From contig JAQGDQ010000014.1 of assembly GCA_030141605.1 (NCBI GenBank), positions 620,001 to 684,000 on the forward strand: 64,000 bases of DNA. Direction: 5' to 3'. The stretch is from Tubiluchus corallicola. Taxonomy: Eukaryota > Priapulida > Priapulimorpha > Priapulimorphida > Tubiluchidae. A program made the position numbers and the translations under genes. The notes under the pieces are model-generated. The model worked only from the letters and a program-made list of their open reading frames with translations, was not told the DNA's origin and did no database searches. Positions 52,714 through 64,000 of this stretch are shown here, in pieces. Numbering within the stretch: position 1 is the stretch's first letter; the number at the start of each line of letters is the position of its first letter.

Positions 52714-52984
52714 TTGACGGGTTTAGTAAGACTGATTAACTTGAAAACAATAATTTATACATCTACCAATCCTTTTTTCTTTATTTAATTTTTGTTGGGG
52801 TTAGCGTATACTTTACAGGGTTTAATAAACATAGAAGTTCTTCCTCTTCTTTTTCTTCCAGTTGGGTGCTGAGCCAAAAGTAGACAATTATCATACCATG
52901 AATACGCAAGAGTTGTGTGCGATATAGTGAAGATTAAGTTTCACTGTAAAACATATATTTCCAAATAAAAGCATGTACTGTGCA

Positions 52985-53840
52985 GGTGATGGCTGAAGGT
53001 GTTGCATATTTGCAAGAAGATATGTATGTTGTTTGTGAAGGCTGTAGGCGACAGGATAGAGTTTTCCAAAGTACGATGGTTGATAGCAGGAAAGACGAAT
53101 TGTAGGCGGTAACCCTTGCAACGTTTCGTTTCTCCTGTTCTGTTTTATAAATGTTGCCGTTAGCGTGGGATCCGAGACCTGCGTGGCGTATTCGAGCTTT
53201 TGTTGACTATTGTTTTATTGCACCTCTGTGATCTTGTTTGGTGAATTATGGAAGTTTAATGGAAGTTTTTCTTATAATGTTATCTATATGGTGTTCCAGC
53301 TGAGTTTAGAACTGATGGTAATTTGTTAGTGTCAACTTTCTAGGCATTCCTTGTGTTGTTTTGTTTTGTTTTGTTGGTGTCTGTAGTAGCTTCGAATTTT
53401 GGGATTTCATTTGCCTAAGCCTGGTACTCTCCCAGTTTTGTAAAACATCTAGATCTTCTTGGAGGGCCCCGAATAACTTTCTGGGTTGATTTTCCCGTAG
53501 AAGAGGCTCTCATCTGCAAATAATCTAACTGTAGATGAAATTTTACCTGGCATGTCATTGATGAACTCCAAAAATAGTAGTGGTTCGAGACACTTCCTTG
53601 AGGAACCCCAGATGTTACAGATGCTTCTTTCGATGTCTTACTACATCATTTATTCTATTTCATCCAATTATGTTCTATTCGTTGTTGTCTGCTTATTCTA
53701 TAATGCTGTAATTTTAATAATAGTCTTGAGTGACTTTGTCAAAGGCCTTCTAAAGGTTCAGCAACATGGCATCAGATTGTTAAACCTTGATCAATAGCAG
53801 ATGCGAGGTCTTCAATTGTAGCGAAAAGTTGAATTTCACA
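52985..53840 (-). mobile_element. LINE reverse-transcriptase remnant (C-terminal half)
   Basis: Minus-strand reading gives, in order, a KAFDKV-like piece near 53740, VPQGSV, FINDMPGKISSTVRLFADE (the FADD active-site strand with Asp to Glu change), SGALQEDLDVLQNW, then LEYATQVWDP near 53190 and RNVARVTAYNSS near 53100. This is the order in jockey/CR1-type ORF2 proteins (VPQGSVLGPLLF, FADD, DL..L..W, LEYAS.VWDP). Frameshifts and stops throughout. It lies between two plus-strand genes. Confidence 0.78.
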
Positions 53841-55150
<1,310 letters not shown>

Positions 55151-55498
55151 ATGTGGCGTTTAACTCTGGCGATTGTATCAATTGTTGGTAGTTTCATTGG
55201 AGTTGTTTTCAACAAATATTATCACAGATTGGATGCTGCACCGGTAACCGAAAGTTTATTTTTAATAATTATTGCTATTTGTTAGTCTTGCGTGACTACT
55301 TTAGTTAACGTTGATAGAGAGAGGACGCACATACAGCCAAACATGGTTGAGACACGTCTTTGCAGTTCAATGGCTCATTTTGTAGAATATTTGTTAATGA
55401 GTTAGGCTCCCGTCACGCCACAAACCTCTCAGTCAATATGCCTCGCTTGTTTTAAGTTTAATTTCTTTTTTCTCTTTATTTTTATTTATATTTGCTAA

Positions 55499-55540
<42 letters not shown>

Positions 55541-58500
55541 TGTAATATTTTTATGGCAATAAACTTGTTAACTAATTGTAAGTTTATTTCCATATTCACA
55601 AATAAACACATTATGCATTTTGTTAAAAGTTATTAAATTATTAAAAGTGGAAAAAAGCACTTTAAAGTTAATACAGACTTATATGCCAGATATTTCATCT
55701 GTCTATTAATTATCCATTTTAAAGGCAGTTGATGCAAGTAAAAGTTAACATACCGATCAAAAGACTAATCTTTGAGTGCTCTCCCGCATAATAAAAAATC
55801 GTCAACAAATTTGGCTGATCTAGACATAGGAAATTAACGATTATAATCATTAAATTCTGCTTGCAAAGGATATATAGTTGGCCACCCGCCCTCGGCTGCT
55901 CGGTTATAATTGAATTGAATTGAATTATTTTTTTCGGAATCTAGTCCATAAAGACAAAAATACATGAAATACGTACAAGGATAAAAACGCTACCAAAACC
56001 TAACTTAAAGAACATACTTGCAGTACAATATATGTTCTTCATTTGTTAAAAATGTAAGAATTTATAGTAATATCAGAATTTAAAACACGTTGTATCAAAA
56101 TAAATATATGTTCTTCATTTGTTAAAAATGTAAGAATTTATAGTAATATCAGAATTTAAAACACGTTGTATCAAAATACTAATAGAATGATCTAATCGAT
56201 TTTTAAAAGAGTAAACAGCTTTTCGTATAGTTACGTCAAAGTGATTAAATGGTTGCATTTTTGTAAGTCTCCTAATCAACTTTAAATCAAAGAAAGTACG
56301 GTTGTTACTTGAGCGCGCATTTCTCCATCCATATTGACTTAGTTTGTTTACATTTCTCGCATATGCGGAGATTTAATATCACAAACAAACAAATAAAACA
56401 AATCTGTTTGTAATAATATTGTGCAACGTGTTTGTGGATTTATGAATTTACTACATGTAAACGTCAGATTTTTCATGCACGACTGCAATTAAGAAGCAGA
56501 AATCGGCCTCCTTTGATCTTCGGATCAATTCAGCAAGTTCTGAGTATTCTTTCCCACTTATAGGAGCACTAAATCTCTTTACCGTCCTCTGAGTTCTTAT
56601 TGAATAAATCCAGATAATGCTTTTTGAAATATATTACTAATTTTATCCTTTTGGTTTGAGAAGAAAATATTTTCCAAGACTTATATCGTAGATACGTTAC
56701 AGAATAGTTTCTGAAATCCTTAATTAATTGACGAAACATGCCAACAAGAAAACGTGTCATATAATTTCTTACTTCTGTTTGTGCTGTTCGCGTTGCTGTG
56801 ATGTCGTTATTGGCCACCTTGGTTACCTTGGTCACCATGGTTACCTGCAAGTCTACTAAGACACGACCGAGAGTAACATTCCGTAATTTGTCCTTGAAGA
56901 ATAAATCCCGTACACGTAACCTTAATTATCCCTGAAAAAGTGCCTCCCTGAGTGCTTCGAATACTTCGAAAATTTTGCAAAATTGCAAGATTTATGTTTG
57001 AATAGTGTCAAATTATTGATGGCTAAAAATATAGCCCTAGCTTGATTAGTGGATATGACGCACTAGCGCATTATTATCACAATTTCAGAATAGGTTTTAG
57101 ACACGAAACCCACAATTTCATTTTTATAGGGTGCAGTAATTTCTTGAAACGTTTTTCGTGTTCTTCGCAGTTTGCAAAATAGTATAATAGAATAATAGAA
57201 ATAGTATTATAGAATTCATGAATTTGACCCTTAAAGCTGCCACAAAGCAAAGCAAAAGTACGTTACACAAAAGCTTTACATTAGGCTTAGCATTAACAAA
57301 AGAAAGTACAGTTTCGAAAATTGTGCAGAATGTTGTTTTATATTTTTAGATAGATTATGGGGAAAGAAAAGCCGTTGTAACATCTGGCAGCTATTTTAAC
57401 GGAATCATTAGAAACAGAAATGATCTCATTCAAGAGGCCTTTGAACACTTCGATTCAGACAGGTAGACTAATTAATGCAAGTGTTAATTAATAAAATTAT
57501 CAACAATTACAATTCTGCTGCTCAATGTAGTATATTATTTACAAGGAGTTTACAATTTAAATACCCAAACCCCAACCCTAACTCACTCTAACCCTAACCC
57601 TAAACCTAATCGTAACCCTAGTCCGCTTAATACACTAATTTCTTGTGTGTGAAGAATTGTAAACGTCAGTTTATTATTTTTCTTCGCACATGAATTCAAG
57701 AATTAAATGACACGCATAAAAACATGCTACAAAAAATATTGACTGTTATCTTGTAACGCCAATATTTAAAACACCATAATCCAGTAAAAAGGAATCATAG
57801 TGAAATTGATCGTAGCTTTCACAAAGAAAACTAAAAACTGATAAAACTGATATAAACTTAGTATCAACTAGACTTTCGACAATTTACCCAGGCTAATGCA
57901 GCCGATAACAAAGCGAAACTATTTTGCCTATCGTTATCTTTATGTGAGAACTAGCGGTAACGAAAACAATGATGGCAAAGGCTTTGATGATGGTGGTGAC
58001 GACAAAACGACGGCGACAACATCAAGAACGATGACGAGATTCTAGCATTATAACGTAAGTTAAGCGACTTCTGTAAGGTTCGAATTACACGTTTTTCTTT
58101 CTGTTTCAGAGATGGCATAATTGATTCAAAAGAATTCGACTCGCTTCTTGATGACATTCTGGTAAATTCCAGGGGAGAAAAATACAATGTTTCCAAAAGT
58201 ACAAGGCGAAAACTATGGTGCCGCTCAACATCAGACGCGAAACTGGTACAGTGAATATAATCCGCTAAACAAATTAAGCAATTCCCTGGCTCCAATTTAC
58301 CTCTCCGCTAGAGCTTGCCAAAAAATCCAAGGCGAATTTTTAGCTGTTAACTATAGCACTTATTTGACCTCCGGTTTAGATATTGTTAAAGTTTCCGGTA
58401 ATCAACCACAATTCCTGTTTACTTAGTTCTACGGTAATAGTCGCAAAATTTTTTATTCGAATTCAGAATCCGAGACGGAACTATTTTAAACTGACAATGA

Positions 58501-61500
58501 ATTAGAAATTATTGTTTTGGCATGAAATCTTATAAACATCTTGTTTGTTACACTGCTATTTTAAACTAATATAATTTTAAACTAATCTAATTAACTACCC
58601 TTAAATTAATTAATTAATTAGTTTTATTTTACTGAGGGTAGGCGGCTTTGATTGGTTGCCACTACCAGTAGTATGACAATTCAGTCCTGTTCTATTTATT
58701 ATATGGGACTATTTATTGCGTGCTCAATGGCTGAGCGCATGACCTGATACCGGATTCGAATTCTAGTTGCCTCACAACTCCTTTAGTTAATTAGCTGTTA
58801 GCTTCATTGTTTATTACATATGAACCGTTAGGTTTTTATCCATTTTGGCTAAACGTCTAAAAAATATGAATATGAATTTAAAATTAATTGAATTAATTTG
58901 AATGTATTTGCATAGTGGTTACGAAATTAAAATGTTTTGAATTTTAGGCTTGCACGGGGGTTACTCAAAGTGATTTCAACAAATTGTGGAAAAAGTGGAT
59001 TATTAAAGTAAGTTTGAATATGAATTTCTTGTCTACTTCGGCAAAGCTTTAGCAAAAGTGGTGTGTTAATGTTATTTTAAAATGCATAAAGGCATGTGCT
59101 ATTTTCTAAAAACCGACAGCAGTGCTTAACAGTCTTATGTGTTAATGTGAATGCTTGCAACGGGATCGGAATCTAGGCGATTATCAAAGATAAACCTCAA
59201 CAAAGAGACCTAAATCGGTAGAAGATACAAGTCCATATACAAATCTTATACAAATGCATTAAAGTAGTCTCACCATTTTCCGAGTTTTCAGATCTGTACA
59301 ATGCGTAACCCTTTCATAGGATAGGATCAACCTCCCATATAAGGCCAAACTTAAAATCATGGCAATAGGTACTCGTGCAGGGAGTCACCTGACATCTTAA
59401 AATTAATAATTATTAATTATAAACTTGATGATAAGCATACTACTGTCATATACATTTTTTAGATTTTGTTCCCTATAAGTGCTCTCATTGTCGTCGATGT
59501 GCAAAACGATTTCATCAGCGGATCACTTGCTTTGAACAATGCTCCAGCTGGGCAAGATGGCGCTGCTGTAGTTCCTGTCATCGATAAACTACTTGCAGAA
59601 GTGAGTTCATTGACTTAACAATAAGTAAAGAAATCATCCAAATGTAAACTTGGTAAAGTGTAGATCGAATCTTTTCTTGTAAGACATAATAAAAAATGCC
59701 TGCGCTGTCGTCAAGTTTATTTCGCTTTTTAGGCATTGTCTTTGTAATGAAGAACCTGGCCGGGTTTGAGAATAGAGGAAACCAGCTGAACCTGAATCCT
59801 TGTTAGGTTTCTCTTCTAATGTGGTGACACTATGTGCTGTATAAATGACGTATTGTCATGCCAAGTTTGTTTACTTTGATTCTTTGTTCTTTGACTCAAT
59901 TGAACTATTAGCACACATTTTGTCATTTGCTTTTATTGATGTTCAATAAATGTTCAATCAGTGACGTATTTACACTCGCACAATTCAAAGCTCGCTCATG
60001 CCTTTTAAAAGAGGTCGCTATTTTTTTCAAAAAAATGCTGATTTGTTTAAAGCAACACGGGGTAATGATAATCGCATTGGTGTATAGATTTAATTCATTG
60101 ACATCAGTCAGCGATTAACTTCTTAGGCTTAACAGTATATTAATAGTTGGTCTAAAAACCGACTTAAATTATTAATTATTGCTGTTATTTGTAAAATCAA
60201 TAGTTTCAGCTAATACTGACTTTTACAAGACAATTGATTTCGTGTTGATTTTTAGGTGCCGTTTGACACTATAGTATATTCATACGATTGGCATCCATCT
60301 GATCACATTTCCTTTGTAGACAATGTTCATCTGAGAGAACTGCATGCAAATTACACGGTACATACACTGTGGCGTTTACCAGCATCCGGAATGCGCATGC
60401 GTTATGCGAATGCAGAATAGATCAAATCAGTTACATCCTTTTCAATGCTCCCGTTTATTAGACCTGGTCCGCCTTATGCGTTATTTCTTCGGCAGCTACC
60501 TCCTATTGTTTTTATACACTGCTATTCCACAGGTGTATAACGCATAACGCATTCCGGATGTCGCTTATATCATATCTCATCTTTGTAGGTTTAATACTCA
60601 CCTATTAAATTTACGTGGGTGATAATAGCAAGTACTAGTAGCCTTTTTCTCTACCCTTCTTACACAGTGTTTCAGATCTAATTGGTATAGTTGTGCAGAA
60701 AATACAAAAAATTAAAAGTGCCTTAGTGATCTCGTAGAAGTTCAATGTCTGTAAGAATTAATCTGTGTTTTCCCACCACTATTATAGATATACTAACGTG
60801 GCTTTTCTCTATGCATTTGTTATTAAAGGCAGCGAACCTTTCTTTAGTTATAACGGCAATATTCACTCTCTCACAAATTCTAAACTTGTACTTCTCTAGC
60901 AAAATAATTACTGGGTTACTAGCTATCGATGTAACTCTAAAACGGTTTATTTCGCCGTTTCTCGTTCTCGTTGTTCATGTAATAAGTTTTTATATTGTGA
61001 CGCCACTGCACAATATCCGCATTCTAAACTGATACGAAGAAACGGGTACAATAAATGGCATTCTAAATGACATATTCAGGCAATTGGGCAGAAAGAAACT
61101 GAGTACGCCAGTAACACAATGATCTTCGCCTTTTTTCACAAAATTCTACTCAGCATCTAAAACTGCTGGATCGCATAACATTTGTCTCAAAAAATACTGT
61201 GCTCTACATCAATTACGAATGCAGCAATTTGATGAATTCCAGAAAATTCCGCAACACGAATAAGTATTAACTGAATTTAATTTTATTTTTTGTGCAAACA
61301 TACAGACAATATTAATGTTCATCACAGAAGGCAGTGATTAGAACATCGAAAGTTTTGAATAAGTATTTCTAGCTTTCCATAAATTTTATAAGTTAACTTG
61401 TAAAATAGGTGGCATGGCATTATCGGTTTTGGCTTGCACTGGACGAAACCCTTTAAAATTGTTTGTTTTTATTAACTTTTTATTTCAGAAACCGCGCTCC

Positions 61501-61617
61501 GAGATTGGCCTATACGACGTGGTAAAGTTTAATGACTCATGGGGAACAGAACAGACAATGTGGCCTAGACACTGCGTCCAAGGATCCTGGGGTGCTCAGC
61601 TGCATGACAATTTAACT
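55151..61617 (+). CDS. EF-hand nicotinamidase (isochorismatase-like), 5' part, runs off right edge
   Basis: Exons 55151-55243, 57350-57462, 58110-58161, 58948-59007, 59463-59600, 60256-60357 and 61489-61617 join in frame (687 nt, 229 codons). Residues 1-20 form a signal peptide or membrane anchor (MWRLTLAIVSIVGSFIGVVF). A canonical EF-hand loop spans D66-E77 (DSDRDGIIDSKE). The hydrolase fold starts at ALIVVDVQNDF with catalytic Asp118. Zinc ligands are visible as D163 and H165 (YDWHPSDH) and H214 (WPRHCVQGS). Nicotinamidase converts nicotinamide to nicotinate and ammonia for NAD+ salvage. The same EF-hand plus hydrolase layout is known from Drosophila Naam; vertebrates lack the enzyme. The catalytic Lys and Cys expected further on were not found before 64000, so the gene probably continues outside. 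Most introns are phase 0. Confidence 0.92.
55499..55537 (+). repeat. (TA)n microsatellite in nicotinamidase intron 1
   Basis: About 19 TA units. Confidence 0.95.
56028..56178 (+). repeat. 76-bp tandem duplication
   Basis: Two near-identical copies of a 76-bp unit containing TATATGTTCTTCATTTGTTA and ending near ACACGTTGTATCAAAATA, in nicotinamidase intron 1. Almost no divergence, so recent. Confidence 0.9.
57547..57672 (+). mobile_element. MITE-like element, family B, with TAACCC core
   Basis: GGAGTTTACAATTTAAATAC, then CCAACCCTAACTC, CTAACCCTAACCCTAAACC and TCGTAACCCTAGTCCGC, then CTTGTGTGTGAAGAATTGTAAAC. Inverted ends as in 28083 and 32872. Located between nicotinamidase exons 2 and 3. Confidence 0.6.
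58716..58790 (+). mobile_element. possible tRNA-derived SINE head
   Basis: An A-box-like ATGGCTGAGCGC and a B-box-like GGATTCGAATTC are present with slightly short spacing. A complete cloverleaf cannot be drawn. Weak. Confidence 0.3.
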
Positions 61618-63954
61618 GTAAGTAGAGCCGATAGATGGGGTTGCACTAATGGAAACTTGTTATTTTGATCTGTAACATTGGTTAAGAAATTAAGAATGAT
61701 AAACGCTTAGCGAATGGCGCATCTATATTAATTTTTCGTACTGAGTTAGCTACTCCTTTTCTCAAAGCATCTTCGTACTGCTACTGAACTGACCACAGAA
61801 ATAACGCAGTATTCCATCTGTTTCTTGTCTTAAGAGTATAAAAATAATTTGATACATACCTCCTGGTATTGCCGCCGGATGGGACCAATCATCATGTTAT
61901 TCTAGCGTCGTTATTATCTGTTAAAATATAGTGCGGCAAATAAAAAATGGTATGAATTGTGCAGCTCTCGTTTCGAGTTTGACGTGAAACACAAAACAGA
62001 TTTGCTAGAGGCAATTAATTATTAAATTGTTAAGCGTAGTTTGTCCAAAGACAGGCTAACAAAAACATCGCAGTTTTATGTTAACATTCTTGAAATTTCG
62101 AGCTAGTTCTTGCAGCTATTTTTATATTAGCTGGCAAGCATTTGTTTTTTATGGGATTTACCTTCCAAAAAGACTGAAATTAGTCTGGCCAAAAGACGAA
62201 AAAAGAGAATTAGATTATAAAAACAAAAGGTTGAATTTGGATTTAAGAACACGTATTTAAGGAAATATTGTTAAAGTGAGAGAATAACGTAACCAAGCCG
62301 CTGACCAAAGAGTTCTGCAACGCTGATATGAGAGAAAAGGAATGCTAGAGTAAGAGACTATTCTAAAATTAGAAATGGTCCATACTCCATGCTCCAAAGC
62401 TCAAGTAACTATGGACGTATAAACTAAATATCTGTAGCACCTGCGTATACATGACGGCACGTTTCGGTACAAGAGCGAAGAGTGTCTTTGTACAAATACA
62501 GAAATGAATAAGGTGTTAAGTTCTGGGCACAAAAAAGGCACCTTACTTTCTGAGAATTTTTAGCTTTATCGTTAATATTGTTGACCGAGTTGATTATCAA
62601 AAGTGTGAGAGCTGAGATGATTTAAAGATTGGGAAAATCAATATATCAGTAAGGTGTGAAATTCGCATTTGGCGAATGGAATAAAAAAGTACGTTGTGGG
62701 AACTTGCACTTATTAAACGCGTTGCCGTGATGTATGAATTCGTTGTATTCTTGCAAATCAGGGGTATATATTTCTGGTATATATTTCTGCCTAGACTGGT
62801 ATATATTTCTGCTTTAAACCTCACTTTAAAGCCAGCGTACTTCGGATGTGTTGGCAGTCTATAATGAATGAAATGGAAAGCGTTGATGGTTTGCAGACAC
62901 GAAAAGTAGGAATTTTTTGCCTCTTATAATATAGAGTATTAGATGCAGACGCTGCCTCCACACGAGACTAAATCTTCTGTCTAATTCATTCATGTCTGTC
63001 AGGTCATTTTAACATTTTATAAACCGCTGTATTTAAACTACTGTATTTATCACAAGTACATGTATAAGCGAATTCGTTTTTATGGAAATACGGTATGTTT
63101 CCAAATTCCCCTCCTTCCAAAATTTTGTTTGCGTCCACACGATTTTTCGAAAAATTTTGAAAAAAAAACTTTGTTTAATCTCCTACATACACGCATATTT
63201 AAATTTTCTTACACGTCGAGCCTATAGCGGACCGTAAATAAACAGCTAATTTTATGTCCGGACAGATGAAACGCCCAAGAGCATATATATATATATACTT
63301 ACAGCTAGGGAATCAGCGTGTCTGCTGTGCATCTAGTAATTTTGGTGCCAATTTTGTTGCATCTTTAAGAAATGAATCTATATCATGGTGACACATAGAG
63401 TCATTACTATGAACCTATTTTCGAACATCATTTTTTTCAAATTAATGTCCAAAAAGCGATATGAATCTAATTAAAAAATAAATTGTTTTAAGTTTTGTTT
63501 GTTAACTATAATATGATGGCTACGTGAGATATACATATAACTACAAAACACTACAAAATTAAGATTATCACAATAGCGAAACACTAAAGCAATAACACTA
63601 ATGAATCTATGAATCTCTATAAGTCGCAACAAGGAAAAAAATTGTATATTTTAAAGGACTCATCTATGATAATACGAATTTTAACATTTCATAGCTCACC
63701 TGACAAGCTCAGTAGGAATTTTAATGAATAGCATGCAGATGATGCTGCTGCTCGCTATCTGCATACGAGAGAGATCAGATTTCAACTTGGCTTCACTTAC
63801 TACGCTGATATCATCGTGTAATTGCTTGCACATGAAGCTCTGTCCCTCTCAAATACTGGCTCGTCTTTCTCTGCATTAAAGCATCTGTTGCTAGTCTTGT
63901 TAGTAAGGAGACCAGATTACCATATTTGTGCAGAAATTTGGAAAGAGAGAGAAA

Positions 63955-64000
<46 letters not shown>
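61618..64000 (+). other. nicotinamidase intronic or downstream DNA, no further exon found
   Basis: I looked for the exons carrying the catalytic Lys and the Cys loop and did not find them. Contents are AT-rich sequence and a short (TA) run at about 63283-63296. Confidence 0.5.
63945..64000 (+). repeat. (GA)n microsatellite, cut by the window edge
   Basis: GA units continue to the final base, so the tract extends beyond the window. Confidence 0.95.

Noticed and set aside
56569-56850. 93-residue minus-strand ORF in nicotinamidase intron 1
   Set aside because: ATG present but the composition is that of AT-rich random sequence, it starts in a CCTTGGTTACC-type local repeat, and nothing supports expression.

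Overview
The window is AT-rich eukaryotic nuclear DNA from an invertebrate animal. The evidence is GT-AG introns with phase-consistent exon joins, AATAAA signals, abundant trinucleotide microsatellites, non-LTR retroelement fragments, tRNA-derived SINEs, a P-type DNA transposon, and an EF-hand/nicotinamidase architecture that is known from invertebrates and absent from vertebrates. The phylum cannot be fixed from the sequence. Most genes are split into small exons, so long single-frame ORFs are few.

Layout. (1) 1-25,650, minus strand: the 5' half of a plasma-membrane-type Na+/H+ exchanger (SLC9A). Six exons (25338-25650, 6218-6263, 5787-5828, 3814-3882, 3474-3555, 2105-2242) join in frame for 230 residues and the gene runs off the left edge. 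Intron 1 is 19 kb and is a nest of repeats: a complete but internally deleted P/THAP9-type transposon with 8-bp target duplications (7589-9940), a 2.3-kb fold-back element with a decayed ORF (11819-14163), SINE and LINE pieces, and plus-strand exons of an unrecognised gene (22132-22553). (2) 25.7-36.2 kb: gene-poor, with weak exon candidates, LINE endonuclease debris, small inverted-repeat elements with telomere-like cores, and a 22-copy 45-bp minisatellite that is open on both strands. (3) 36.3-46.0 kb, plus strand: a secreted protein with four EGF repeats and a long proline-rich tail (768 aa, six exons, all introns phase 1). One of its introns carries a broken Ig-domain relic. (4) 47.0-52.5 kb, plus strand: an orphan single-pass membrane protein (408 aa, four exons) behind a TATA/CRE promoter. 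(5) 53.0-53.8 kb: minus-strand LINE reverse-transcriptase debris. (6) 55.2 kb to the right edge, plus strand: an EF-hand nicotinamidase of NAD+ salvage. Seven exons (229 residues) are present; the catalytic Lys and Cys lie beyond the window.

The three plus-strand genes on the right are arranged head to tail and two of them encode secretory-pathway proteins, but nothing shows that they share a pathway. The observations most worth following are the KP-like deleted P element, the fold-back element, the Ig relic inside the EGF gene, the bidirectionally open minisatellite, and two families of small elements built around TAACCC-like cores.
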